The notes under the pieces are model-generated. The model did not search any database and was not told where the DNA came from. It saw only the letters and a program-made list of their open reading frames with translations. A DNA stretch of 64,000 bases from contig SVGL01000007.1 of NCBI GenBank assembly GCA_015056325.1, forward strand, positions 1-64,000, read 5' to 3'. Position numbers and translations under genes: made by a program. Shown here piece after piece: positions 8,340-17,076 of this stretch. This stretch comes from Clostridiales bacterium (GTDB lineage: Bacteria; Bacillota; Clostridia; Christensenellales; Aristaeellaceae). Positions within the stretch are counted from its first letter, which is position 1. Each line of letters opens with the position of its first letter.

Positions 8340-8457
8340 CACCTCATCAGTCGCCTAACGGCGACAGCTTCCCCTCAAGGGGAAGCCTCGGCTGCGCAGT
8401 CCCATAGCCTTCCCCTTGAGGGGAAGGTGGCCGACCAACGGGAGGTCGGATGAGGTG
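8340..8457. repeat. Palindromic intergenic repeat
   Basis: The element begins CACCTCATC and ends GATGAGGTG. Inside are GTCGCCTAACGGCGAC, CTTCCCCTCAAGGGGAAG and CCTTCCCCTTGAGGGGAAGG. It has no reading frame of note. It belongs to the same kind of hairpin-rich repeat as 805-982 and may also terminate transcription from the malic enzyme gene. Confidence 0.65.
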
Positions 8458-8478
8458 TCGTTCTCCGCAAATTCGGGC

Positions 8479-8507
8479 TTTACAACTGCGCCCAAACGTG
8501 CTATAAT
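8479..8507 (+). promoter_or_regulatory. leuS promoter
   Basis: TTTACA (8479-8484), 17-nt spacer, TATAAT (8502-8507). Confidence 0.85.
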
Positions 8508-8513
8508 TCCCAT

Positions 8514-8742
8514 ATTCACGTTGAATGGGAACGCTGTCCCAAGCCCTGATTCAGAGAGCTGCACGGTTGGTGTGAGTGCAGACAGGGGGTCACAGCCGCT
8601 CGCCCGGGAGTGAAACCGGTTCATCCGGCGATTGGCGCACGTTACGCGCAAGAGTGGCCCGCTTCGAGCGGGCAAGCAGAGTGGTACCGCGAAGTGATTT
8701 TTCAACTTCGTCTTTGCGTTTTTGCAGGGACGGAGTTTTTTT
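8514..8742 (+). promoter_or_regulatory. T-box leader of leuS
   Basis: T-box riboswitches sense uncharged tRNA and open transcription of the matching synthetase gene. The T-box sequence AGAGTGGTACCGCG lies at 8678-8691. An AGAGAG element and paired arms CTGCAC/GTGCAG, CCCTG/CAGGG and GCTGT/ACAGC form stem I. The loop below these arms holds CTC at 8599-8601, a Leu codon and the likely specifier. The leader ends in the terminator CTTCGTCTTTGC/GCAGGGACGGAG plus seven T residues (8704-8742), with the antiterminator being the alternative fold. Confidence 0.92.
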
Positions 8743-8782
8743 GTTCGGCCATCACTCGCGTAAAGCGAGCGCTGGCTACGCA

Positions 8783-8840
8783 GGGACAATGCAAGCATTG
8801 TCTCCCGCTAGTCGGGCCAAGGCCCGACCTCCATTGTCCC
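8783..8840. repeat. Hairpin insert between T-box and leuS
   Basis: GGGACAATG at the left is mirrored by CATTGTCCC at the right. Two smaller hairpins, CAATGCAAGCATTG and GTCGGGCCAAGGCCCGAC, lie within. It separates the T-box terminator from the leuS ribosome site and looks like a small inserted palindromic repeat. Confidence 0.55.
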
Positions 8841-8872
8841 GATAACGACTACTCTTTAGGAGGTTGACAAAC

Positions 8873-11287
8873 ATGGAATTCAAGCCCTACAACCCGGCGG
8901 AAATCGAGCCGAAATGGCAGAAGCACTGGGATGACAACCAGACCTTTGCCGCCACCAATGACTACTCCAAGCCCAAGTTCTACGGCCTGATCGAGTTCCC
9001 CTATCCCAGCGGAAATGGCCTGCACGTGGGCCATCCCCGCTCCAACACGGCCATGGACATCATTTCCCGCAAGCGCCGCATGGAGGGTCATAACGTGCTC
9101 TTCCCCATCGGCTGGGACGCCTTCGGCCTGCCCACGGAGAACTTCGCCATCAAGCACAACATCCACCCTGCCATCGTCACCAAGCAGAACGTGGATCACT
9201 TCCGCGCCCAGCTCAAGAGATTGGGCTTCTCCTTCGACTACAGCCGCGAGGTGGACACCACCGATCCCGCTTACTACAAGTGGACCCAGTGGATCTTCCT
9301 GAAGCTGTTCGAGAAGGGCATGGTCTTCCGTGACAAGACTCTGGTCAACTACTGCCCCACCTGTAAGGTCGTGCTGTCCAATGAAGACAGCCAGGGCGGC
9401 AAGTGCGACGTCTGCCACGGCGACGTCATCCAGCTGCCCAAGGACGTGTGGTATCTGCGCATCACCAAGTACGCGGATAAGCTGCTGGAGGGCCTGAAGT
9501 CCGTCGAGTACCCCGAGAACATCGCTCAGCAGCAGGTCAACTGGATCGGCAAGTCCACCGGCGCGTTCGTGAACTTCGCCGTGACCAATACCGATGAGAA
9601 GCTGGAGATCTACACCACCCGCCCCGACACCCTCTTCGGCGTGACGTTCATGGTCATGGCGCCCGAGCATCCCATGATCGACAAGTATGCGGACAAGATC
9701 GCCAACATGGACGCGATCGTCGCCTATCGCGAGGAGTGCGCCAAGAAGACTGAGTTCGAGCGTACCCAGCTGGTGAAGGACAAGACCGGCCTGCGTATCG
9801 AGGGCCTGAACGGCGTCAATCCCCTGACCGGTAAGGAAGTGCCGATCTTCATCTCTGACTATGTCATGATGGGCTACGGCACCGGCGCGATCATGGCTGT
9901 TCCCGCCCACGACCAGCGTGACTGGGAATTCGCCAAGAAGTTCGGCGTGGATATCATCGAGGTCATCAAGGGCGGCGACATCTCCAAGGAAGCCTACACC
10001 GGCGACGGCGAGATGGTCAACTCCGACTTCCTCAACGGCTGCACCAACAAGAAGGAATCCATCGAGAAGGTGCTCATCGAAATCGAAAAGCGCGGCTGCG
10101 GCAAGGCCGGCGTGCAGTACAAGATGAAGGACTGGGCCTTCAACCGCCAGCGCTACTGGGGCGAGCCCATCCCGCTGGTGCACTGCCCCCACTGCGGCGT
10201 GGTGGCCGTTCCCTATGAGGAGCTGCCCTTGACGCTGCCCGAGGTGGAGGACTTCCAGCCCGGCACCGATGGCAAGTCCCCCCTGGCCCATATCGAGAGC
10301 TATGTGAAGTGCAAGTGCCCCAAGTGCGGCGCGGACGCTGAGCGCGAGACCGACACCATGCCCCAGTGGGCGGGTTCCAGCTGGTACTTCCTGCGCTACT
10401 GCGATCCCCACAACGCGGACGCCTTTGCCTCCAAGGAAGCCCTGGATTACTGGATGCCCGTTGACTGGTACAACGGCGGCATGGAGCACGTCACCCGTCA
10501 CCTGCTCTACTCCCGCTTCTGGCATCAGTTCCTGTATGACCTGGGCGAGGTCTCCTGCCCCGAACCCTACCTGAAGCGCACCGCGCAGGGCCTGATCCTG
10601 GGTACCGACGGCGAGAAGATGTCCAAGTCCCGCGGCAACGTGGTCAACCCCGACGACATCATCGACGATATCGGCGCGGACGCCTTCCGCGTGTACGAGA
10701 TGTTCATGGGCGCCTTCGACCAGGCGATTCCGTGGTCCACCAACGGCGCGAAGGGCTGCAAGAAGTTCCTGGACCGCGTGTGGCGTCTGCAGGAGATGCT
10801 GGTGGAGGGCGATGCTTACTCCGAGAAGCTGAGCTACTCCATGCACGAGACCATCAAGAAGGTCTCCGAGGACTTCGAGGCCATGAAGTTCAACACCGCC
10901 ATCGCTCAGATGATGACGCTGGTGAACGAGATGTACGCCGTGGGCTCCGTCAACAAGGCTGAACTGAAGACGCTGATCTGCCTGCTGAATCCCGTAGCTC
11001 CCCACATCACCGAGGAGATCTGGCAGAACCTGGGCTGCGAGGGCGAGCTGGCCTTCACTGCCTGGCCCAAGTGGGACGAGAAGGCGCTGGTCAAGTCCGA
11101 GGTGGAGATCGCGGTGCAGGTGGCCGGCAAGATCCGCGGCCGCATCATGATTCCCGCTGACATGACCAAGGAAGTGGCCGAGAAGGAACTCGTCAATCAC
11201 CCCGAGGTGCAGAAGATCCTGGCCGGCAAGACCGTCATGAAGGTTATCTTCGTGCCCGGCCGTCTGGTGAACTTCATCGCGAAGTAA
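8873..11287 (+). CDS. leuS: Leucyl-tRNA synthetase
   Basis: Class I synthetase charging tRNA-Leu, 804 residues, normal length. The HIGH-type motif appears as SGNGLHVGHP near residue 46 and the KMSKS loop as GEKMSKSRGN near 580. Two Cys clusters (CPTC...CDVC and CPHCG...CKCPKCG) are zinc-binding insertions. The CP1 editing domain carries TTRPDTLFGVTFMV and GYGTGAIMAVPAHDQRD. The C-terminal domain ends VPGRLVNFIAK. The ATG at 8873 is chosen since TAGGAGGTTGACAAAC precedes it; a TTG three codons earlier overlaps the ribosome site. Expression is controlled by the T-box upstream. Confidence 0.98.
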   Translation: MEFKPYNPAEIEPKWQKHWDDNQTFAATNDYSKPKFYGLIEFPYPSGNGLHVGHPRSNTAMDIISRKRRMEGHNVLFPIGWDAFGLPTENFAIKHNIHPAIVTKQNVDHFRAQLKRLGFSFDYSREVDTTDPAYYKWTQWIFLKLFEKGMVFRDKTLVNYCPTCKVVLSNEDSQGGKCDVCHGDVIQLPKDVWYLRITKYADKLLEGLKSVEYPENIAQQQVNWIGKSTGAFVNFAVTNTDEKLEIYTTRPDTLFGVTFMVMAPEHPMIDKYADKIANMDAIVAYREECAKKTEFERTQLVKDKTGLRIEGLNGVNPLTGKEVPIFISDYVMMGYGTGAIMAVPAHDQRDWEFAKKFGVDIIEVIKGGDISKEAYTGDGEMVNSDFLNGCTNKKESIEKVLIEIEKRGCGKAGVQYKMKDWAFNRQRYWGEPIPLVHCPHCGVVAVPYEELPLTLPEVEDFQPGTDGKSPLAHIESYVKCKCPKCGADAERETDTMPQWAGSSWYFLRYCDPHNADAFASKEALDYWMPVDWYNGGMEHVTRHLLYSRFWHQFLYDLGEVSCPEPYLKRTAQGLILGTDGEKMSKSRGNVVNPDDIIDDIGADAFRVYEMFMGAFDQAIPWSTNGAKGCKKFLDRVWRLQEMLVEGDAYSEKLSYSMHETIKKVSEDFEAMKFNTAIAQMMTLVNEMYAVGSVNKAELKTLICLLNPVAPHITEEIWQNLGCEGELAFTAWPKWDEKALVKSEVEIAVQVAGKIRGRIMIPADMTKEVAEKELVNHPEVQKILAGKTVMKVIFVPGRLVNFIAK

Positions 11288-11437
11288 GCGGGGCTGCCCC
11301 CGCGGACGGCTCGCGATTGAGTCGGCTTTGCTGGCATAGACCTACCGCGTGTGAATTGGGGCGGGCGTGAAGTTGACTTGCCGCGCCCTCGTGGCGCGGG
11401 CTGCGTGGATGGGCGAACCTGGAGATGAATCGTACTA

Positions 11438-11470
11438 GTCAGGCTTCCATGCAGGAGGCCTGACTTTTTT
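11438..11470 (+). terminator. Terminator downstream of leuS
   Basis: GTCAGGC...GCCTGAC followed by TTTTTT. It lies 150 bp after leuS; the sequence between holds only small GC hairpins such as GCGGGG-CTG-CCCCCGC. Confidence 0.8.
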
Positions 11471-11539
11471 GACGAAAAATGAAATATCCGGGCACCGTCA
11501 GGCGTATAATAAGTGAAGGGATTCATGAGGAGGCCGCTT

Positions 11540-12862
11540 ATGAAAAGATTGATTGCGTTGTTGATGTGCATGCTGATACCGTTCTCTGCTCTGTCGGAGA
11601 CGCTGCCCGTCGTCACTGTGCAGACAGCGTGGCCGAATGGGATGCAAGTCACCCGCACTGCCGACGTGCCTGTAACCACCATATCGCTGGATATTGACCC
11701 CAATATGCTGATCTGCGGAGTGTATCCGGAGGAGCCGACGGCGTGCTACGACCTCAGGCACGAATACGGTCCACATGAGTTGGTGAACTTTGACGTGCAC
11801 ACCGTCACTCATGTGGAAAAACATGAGGGTGAGGGGCTGCTGTGGGGGGTGGATATCACGGATTACCGTGTAGAGAATGCCTGGGAAATGAGCGAGGGTG
11901 TGCTTCTCTGGGGCGCTACGGACTGGAGCCTGGATGCTTACGGTGTGCCGAGAACCCACTGGATCAGCCTGCTTTCCCATGAGGGTGAGGTGCTCTGGAG
12001 CCACCAGATGGAGGAATGGGACAAGCTGGACGATCTGGATGTGGCGCTGGACAACGGTGATGGCACCTGGACGCTCTTTGGCACCGCAGGATACAACAAG
12101 GAAAAGCAGCTCCTGATGCGTCGTCTCAGTGCAGACGGAACCGAGCTGAGTAGTTGCTGCACCCCCATGGCGGATATTGGGCTGGAAGCGATGCAGTCAT
12201 TGGGTTACAATATCGTCTGGGCCACCCGGGATGGTGATGGCTATTTGCTGCATCTGCGCGGCTACATGTATGGTTATGAAAGTCTGTCCCATATACTGCA
12301 GGTCCGGAATGATGGCGCAGTGGCACAGGCCATTTGCCATGATGGCGACAAGAAGCGCTATACCTGGGAGGATGTGTGCCTCATCGGGAATGAGCTGTGG
12401 CTGAGCGGATATGCAGTGTCGCTGAACTCCTATGAAGAAGACCTGCAGTCCGCGCGCACGGAGATCAGCCATATCCTCCGGGATGCCTATCGCCGCTGCT
12501 TCGGCTGGGAGGTCAACCTGGGGCTGTTCAGCTTCAACCTTGGCGGAAAGCCAGTGACCAGCGAATGGCTTACTCCGCAGCTGCGGGCAAATTACACAGC
12601 GCTCCTGCTGCGCTGCGACGCATCCACCGGGGATGTGCTGGCAGCCTACACCGTGCCGGAATGTCTGGGAGGCAACCTTACGAGAGACAGATCGGGAGGG
12701 ATCCTGTGGGATGTGCACCGCTTTGTGGACAGTGCGTATTCTCCCGCGACCAGCAGCTTTACCATCGCGGCGACGATGCAGGTGTACCGCTGCGGCTTTG
12801 ATGATCAGGGCAGCTTCCGGTGGGCGATGGATACAGGCGAATACATGGACTACCGCAGATGA
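11540..12862 (+). CDS. Secreted protein of unknown function
   Basis: A 440-residue protein that I do not recognise. It starts with a clear signal peptide (MKRLIALLMCMLIPFSALSE). The mature part is rich in Trp, Asp and Gly, with repeated stretches such as GEVLWSHQMEEWDKLDDLDV and GDGTWTLFGTAGYNKEKQ. These suggest beta-propeller or beta-sandwich repeats. The ATG at 11540 follows GAGGAGGCCGCTT; an upstream ATG at 11513 has no ribosome site. It is flanked by terminators and so is monocistronic. Confidence 0.75.
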   Translation: MKRLIALLMCMLIPFSALSETLPVVTVQTAWPNGMQVTRTADVPVTTISLDIDPNMLICGVYPEEPTACYDLRHEYGPHELVNFDVHTVTHVEKHEGEGLLWGVDITDYRVENAWEMSEGVLLWGATDWSLDAYGVPRTHWISLLSHEGEVLWSHQMEEWDKLDDLDVALDNGDGTWTLFGTAGYNKEKQLLMRRLSADGTELSSCCTPMADIGLEAMQSLGYNIVWATRDGDGYLLHLRGYMYGYESLSHILQVRNDGAVAQAICHDGDKKRYTWEDVCLIGNELWLSGYAVSLNSYEEDLQSARTEISHILRDAYRRCFGWEVNLGLFSFNLGGKPVTSEWLTPQLRANYTALLLRCDASTGDVLAAYTVPECLGGNLTRDRSGGILWDVHRFVDSAYSPATSSFTIAATMQVYRCGFDDQGSFRWAMDTGEYMDYRR

Positions 12863-12867
12863 CACAT

Positions 12868-12904
12868 GCGGCCCTTCCGTTGTGGAGAGGGCCGCTGAAA
12901 TTTT
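12868..12904 (+). terminator. Terminator
   Basis: GCGGCCCT pairs with AGGGCCGC and is followed by TGAAATTTTG, right after the preceding stop codon. Confidence 0.7.
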
Positions 12905-13022
12905 GTGCTCGATCGGCAGGAAAAACCTGCCTGTGCGCCGAAAATTCCCCCTGAAAACGTGGATGATTTTCCCCATCTGAACCGTTAAGTAGTTGAAGAA
13001 TAATCACTGAGGTGATATGAAC

Positions 13023-13865
13023 ATGCGCCGCATGATACGCATGCTTTCCCTTTTCCTGATTTGCAGCCTGCTTCTGCCCGCCGCCCTCGCCGAGGATGTT
13101 TGCGTGGTCAAGGACGCCTCCGCTGTGTCCCGCGTGACCACCAGCTGCCCCTACCTGCGGGTGCAGTATCCCCTGCCCGGGATGACCAATGTTACCCTCA
13201 CCGTGCGGGACGCCTGGGGAAGCCTGATCTACCAGCGTAACTACGGCGAGTGCTCCGGCACCTTCAGCTCCCGCGACGTCCACCTGCCTGCCCAGGGCGA
13301 AAGCTGCGACTACATTGTCACCCTCACTACCGACCTGGGGGACGTAAGCTTTACCGTAACCCGCGAGCAGCCCATGCTCACCGATACGGCGGTTTACGCC
13401 GGCGGCCTGACTCTGGAGGAGATGGTCGGCGGCAGCTCCTACAAGTATGCCGTGGTGCTTGACCTGTGCGAGCTGGAAAGGCGGACTGCCGTTGCACCGA
13501 TGCTGGCTGGCGGCAACCAGATCGGCGAGGTGTACTTCACGGTGGAGGGTGGCAGCCTGACCGTCTCCGCCAGCCTTTTTGTGGAGGGTGTGATCGACAA
13601 GGCGAATGTGTACATTGCCACCGACGCCATCACCGCGGGCAGCCTGGGCAGCAGCCGCTTCTCCGGCGTGAAGACCAAACTTGACCGGGAGATCCGCATG
13701 GGTGGCGCGCCCTACGCCGCCGTGATGGTGCAGCTGACCGTCACCTACGATCCGGCCAATGCCCAGCCCTTCCGCATGGGTGAACAGGAGCGGGAAACCT
13801 GGCTGCATCTGGTAGAGGACTGGTCCCTCATGCAGATGATGACTGCCAACGAGGCCGTGGGCTGA
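13023..13865 (+). CDS. Secreted protein of unknown function
   Basis: A 280-residue product with a signal peptide (MRRMIRMLSLFLICSLLLPA, cut after ALAE). The mature part looks beta-rich, with alternating hydrophobic strands (NVTLTVRDAWGSLIYQRNYG, DYIVTLTTDLGDVSFTVTRE) suggesting immunoglobulin-like folds. No catalytic motif is visible. The ATG at 13023 is preferred to that at 13017, which is only 2 nt from GAGGTG. A terminator follows. Confidence 0.75.
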   Translation: MRRMIRMLSLFLICSLLLPAALAEDVCVVKDASAVSRVTTSCPYLRVQYPLPGMTNVTLTVRDAWGSLIYQRNYGECSGTFSSRDVHLPAQGESCDYIVTLTTDLGDVSFTVTREQPMLTDTAVYAGGLTLEEMVGGSSYKYAVVLDLCELERRTAVAPMLAGGNQIGEVYFTVEGGSLTVSASLFVEGVIDKANVYIATDAITAGSLGSSRFSGVKTKLDREIRMGGAPYAAVMVQLTVTYDPANAQPFRMGEQERETWLHLVEDWSLMQMMTANEAVG

Positions 13866-13883
13866 CGCGCAATTGAATACAGG

Positions 13884-13910
13884 CCGTCCGGTGCGAACCG
13901 GGCGGTTTTT
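13884..13910 (+). terminator. Terminator
   Basis: CCGTCCGGT-GCGA-ACCGGGCGG followed by TTTTT. Confidence 0.85.
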
Positions 13911-13915
13911 CTCTA

Positions 13916-13944
13916 TGGACAAAGCGGTCCGAAGGGAGTATAAT
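13916..13944 (+). promoter_or_regulatory. Beta-galactosidase promoter
   Basis: TGGACA (13916-13921), 17-nt spacer, TATAAT (13939-13944). It starts right after the upstream terminator. Confidence 0.75.
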
Positions 13945-14011
13945 AAAAATAGCGTGTGTCCCCAAATGGCGCACAAACGATGAAAATGTAAAACGAGAGG
14001 AGCTGCCCATC

Positions 14012-17000
14012 ATGAGCAACGTCCGTTCTGATCGCTTCACCACCGCGTGGCTGTCCGATCCCACGATTTTCAGCGTGAATGAACAGCCTGTCAACTCCGA
14101 TCATGAGTTCTTTGCCACCAAGAAGGAGATGGAGGAGAACTGGTCCTCCCTCGTGCGCAGCCTGGACGGCAAGTGGAAGGCCCATTTCGCCATGAATCCC
14201 GCCGGCGCGCCTGATGCGCTGCTGACCGGCTCCATCATGGACGGCAGCCTTCGGGAGATCACCGTGCCCTGCGAGTTCCAGCTGGAGAATCCCGAGTGGG
14301 ACCCGCCCCACTACGTCAACACCCAGTACCCCTGGGACGGCCATGAGGATCTGAAGGCCCCTGAAGTCTCTGATGAGTACAACCCCACCGTCACCTGCGT
14401 GAAGACCTTCCACCTGAGTCTGAAGGATCTTCAGCATCGCGTCATCCTGCACCTTGGCGGCGTGGAGGCGGCGGTGCTGGTGTACCTCAACGGCCATGAG
14501 GTCGGCTATGCGGAGGATTCCTTCACCTCCCACTCCTTCAATATCAGCAAGTACGCCCGCGCGGGCGAAAACCGCCTGGTGCTGCGGGTGTTCAAACGCT
14601 GCACCGGCTCCTGGATCGAGGATCAGGACTTCTGGCGCTTCTCCGGCATCCACCGCAGCGTGAGCCTCCACTTCTGGCCGGAGACCCACCTGGTGGACCT
14701 GTGCGTCCGCACTCCCCTGACCGACAATTATCAGACCGCTCACCTGGAGACCACCCTGACCGTGATGGGCAAGGGCGGCCAGGCCCGCGTGACCCTGTAT
14801 GACCAGGATGGCGATGTGCTCTATGAGGAGACCAAGCCGGTCTCCGGGCAGAATCAGGTGTACTACGAGGGCGTCATCCCCGGCGTGAAGCTGTGGAGCG
14901 CCGAGGAGCCCAACCTCTACCCCCTGGTGGTGACGCTCACCAACGACATGGGCCGCGTCACCGAGGTCAGCCGGACGATGGTGGGCTTCCGCCAGTTCGA
15001 GATGATCGACAAGATCATGTGCCTGAACGGCAAAAGAGTGGTTTTCCACGGCGTGAACCGCCATGAGTTCGACTGCGATAAGGGCCGTGTGATGACCCGC
15101 GAGCTGATCCTCAAGGACATCCGCGACATGAAGTCCATGAACATCAACGCCGTGCGCACCTGCCACTACCCCAACACGACGGAGTTCTACCGCCTGTGCG
15201 ACGAGTACGGCCTGTACGTGATCGACGAGACGAATATTGAGTCCCACGGTTCCTGGGCGCCCTGGCATGACTGGGTCGTCCCCGGCGATAAGCCCGAGTG
15301 GCACGACATGACCATCAACCGCGGCCGTTCCATGCTGCAGCGGGACAAGAACCATGCCTGCATCCTCCTGTGGAGCTGCGGCAACGAGAGCTGGGGCGGC
15401 TGCAACCTCTTCGACCTTTCCGAGTACTTCCGCAAGACCGATCCCACCCGCCTGGTGCACTACGAGGGCTGCGTGCATGACAAGCGCTACCTGCACACCT
15501 CCGATGTGCGCTCCCACATGTATATGAAGGTTGCGGACATCGAGAAGTACTTGAAGTCCGACCCCGACCGCCCCTTCATCAACTGCGAATACACCCATGC
15601 CATGGGCAACTCCTGCGGCGGCATGAATGAGTACACCGCGCTGGAGGACAAGTACCCCATGTATCAGGGCGGCTTCATCTGGGACTATGTGGACCAGGCC
15701 CTGCGGGTGACCGGCCCCAACGGTCAGGAGCGCCTGGCCTACGGCGGCGATTTCGGCGACAAGCCCACCGACTGGCAGTTCAACACCAACGGCATCATCC
15801 TGGGCGACCGCACCTTCACCGGCAAGTGCCAGGAAGTGCGCTACCAGTTCCGCGATGTGTTCCTGAAGGTTGGAAAGACCGGCGTGACAGTGTGGAACCG
15901 CAAGCTTTTCGCCTCCCTGAAGGGCTACGCCATCCGCTGGACGGTGGAGAACGACATGAAGCCCGTCAAGGCCGGCGAGATCATCCTGCCGGAGATCGCG
16001 GCGGGTGAATCCAAGCACATCAACCTGCCCTACGGCAAGCTGCCCATGGAGGGCCAGGTCGTGCTGACCTGCTTCCTCGTCCTCGCGGAGGACAAGGGCA
16101 TTCTGCCTGCGGGCACCGTGCTCAGCCACGGCCAGATGATCTACGGCGAGCTGACCAGGCCCGAGCCTGCTGAGGCTCCTGCCAAGGTCACCGTGTGCGA
16201 CAACAACATCGGCATCCGCGGCAACGGCCTGGGCGCCCTGCTGGAGAAGCGCGGCGGTATGATCTCCTTCCGCGACAAGGCGGGCAAGGAGTGCGTCCTG
16301 CGTGCACCGCAGCTGAGCCTCTTCCGCGCCCACACCGACAATGACCGCGGCAACCGCACCGCCATCCGCCAGGGCATCTACCACATGATCAGCCGCTACT
16401 CCTGGAGCCATGAGGTCAAGGTGGAGGAAAACGACGGTGTCACCACGCTGACCTACGCCTACTCCAACATGCTGCTCAAGGACTTCGAGATGACCGTCGT
16501 GTACACCATCCGCCGGGATGACGAGATCGAGGTGACGGTCAACTGGCCGGGTGTTGCGGATCTGCCGGACATGCCCGCGCTGGGCCTTTCCTTCCAGCTG
16601 GATCCCCGCCTGGACACCGTCAACTACTACGGCCTGGGCCCGGACGAGAACTACGTTGACCGCTGCGAGGGCGCCTACCTGGGCTGGCACTCCTACAAGG
16701 TGGCGGACGGCATGACCCGCTACTGCAAGCCCCAGGAGAGCGGCAGCCGCGGCAAGGTGCAGGCCTTCTCCGTGACTGACCGCGATCATCACGGCGTGCT
16801 GATCACTGGCGAAAACCTTGAGGTTTCCTGCCTGCCCTGGACGGTGGAAGAGCTGCAGGGCGCGTACCATCCCAGCGACCTGATGGGCTCCGTGCGCACG
16901 GTGCTGGATGTGGCCATGTTCCGCAAGGGCGTGGGCGGCGACGACAGCTGGGGCGCGCCCGTGCTGCCCAAGTACTGCTACCCCGCCGATAAGCCCTATT

Positions 17001-17029
17001 CCTTCACCTTCACCATGAAGGCCCTGTAA
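14012..17029 (+). CDS. lacZ: Beta-galactosidase, glycoside hydrolase family 2
   Basis: LacZ-type enzyme of 1005 residues that releases galactose from beta-galactosides such as lactose. The domain order is normal. The sugar-binding domain has NPEWDPPHYVNTQYPW, then come the Ig-like domain and the TIM barrel. The acid/base Glu lies in SCGNESWGG near residue 457 and the nucleophile Glu in INCEYTHAMGNS near residue 523. The C-terminal domain has YYGLGPDENYVDR. There is no signal peptide, so it acts in the cytoplasm. The start ATG follows GAGAGGAGCTGCCCATC. No permease or regulator is adjacent, and the next gene is a convergent MFS exporter. Confidence 0.96.
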   Translation: MSNVRSDRFTTAWLSDPTIFSVNEQPVNSDHEFFATKKEMEENWSSLVRSLDGKWKAHFAMNPAGAPDALLTGSIMDGSLREITVPCEFQLENPEWDPPHYVNTQYPWDGHEDLKAPEVSDEYNPTVTCVKTFHLSLKDLQHRVILHLGGVEAAVLVYLNGHEVGYAEDSFTSHSFNISKYARAGENRLVLRVFKRCTGSWIEDQDFWRFSGIHRSVSLHFWPETHLVDLCVRTPLTDNYQTAHLETTLTVMGKGGQARVTLYDQDGDVLYEETKPVSGQNQVYYEGVIPGVKLWSAEEPNLYPLVVTLTNDMGRVTEVSRTMVGFRQFEMIDKIMCLNGKRVVFHGVNRHEFDCDKGRVMTRELILKDIRDMKSMNINAVRTCHYPNTTEFYRLCDEYGLYVIDETNIESHGSWAPWHDWVVPGDKPEWHDMTINRGRSMLQRDKNHACILLWSCGNESWGGCNLFDLSEYFRKTDPTRLVHYEGCVHDKRYLHTSDVRSHMYMKVADIEKYLKSDPDRPFINCEYTHAMGNSCGGMNEYTALEDKYPMYQGGFIWDYVDQALRVTGPNGQERLAYGGDFGDKPTDWQFNTNGIILGDRTFTGKCQEVRYQFRDVFLKVGKTGVTVWNRKLFASLKGYAIRWTVENDMKPVKAGEIILPEIAAGESKHINLPYGKLPMEGQVVLTCFLVLAEDKGILPAGTVLSHGQMIYGELTRPEPAEAPAKVTVCDNNIGIRGNGLGALLEKRGGMISFRDKAGKECVLRAPQLSLFRAHTDNDRGNRTAIRQGIYHMISRYSWSHEVKVEENDGVTTLTYAYSNMLLKDFEMTVVYTIRRDDEIEVTVNWPGVADLPDMPALGLSFQLDPRLDTVNYYGLGPDENYVDRCEGAYLGWHSYKVADGMTRYCKPQESGSRGKVQAFSVTDRDHHGVLITGENLEVSCLPWTVEELQGAYHPSDLMGSVRTVLDVAMFRKGVGGDDSWGAPVLPKYCYPADKPYSFTFTMKAL

Positions 17030-17038
17030 GACAAAGCG

Positions 17039-17073
17039 ATCCCCCGGAACCGTGATGGCTCCGGGGGATTTTT
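17039..17073. terminator. Terminator between convergent genes
   Basis: ATCCCCCGGA pairs perfectly with TCCGGGGGAT, followed by T residues on the plus strand. It serves the beta-galactosidase gene and may also stop the convergent MFS gene. Confidence 0.9.
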
Positions 17074-17076
17074 CTG

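Noticed and set aside
8849-11200. Open frame of 783 codons on the minus strand opposite leuS
   Set aside because: Antisense shadow of leuS with no ribosome site and a biased composition.
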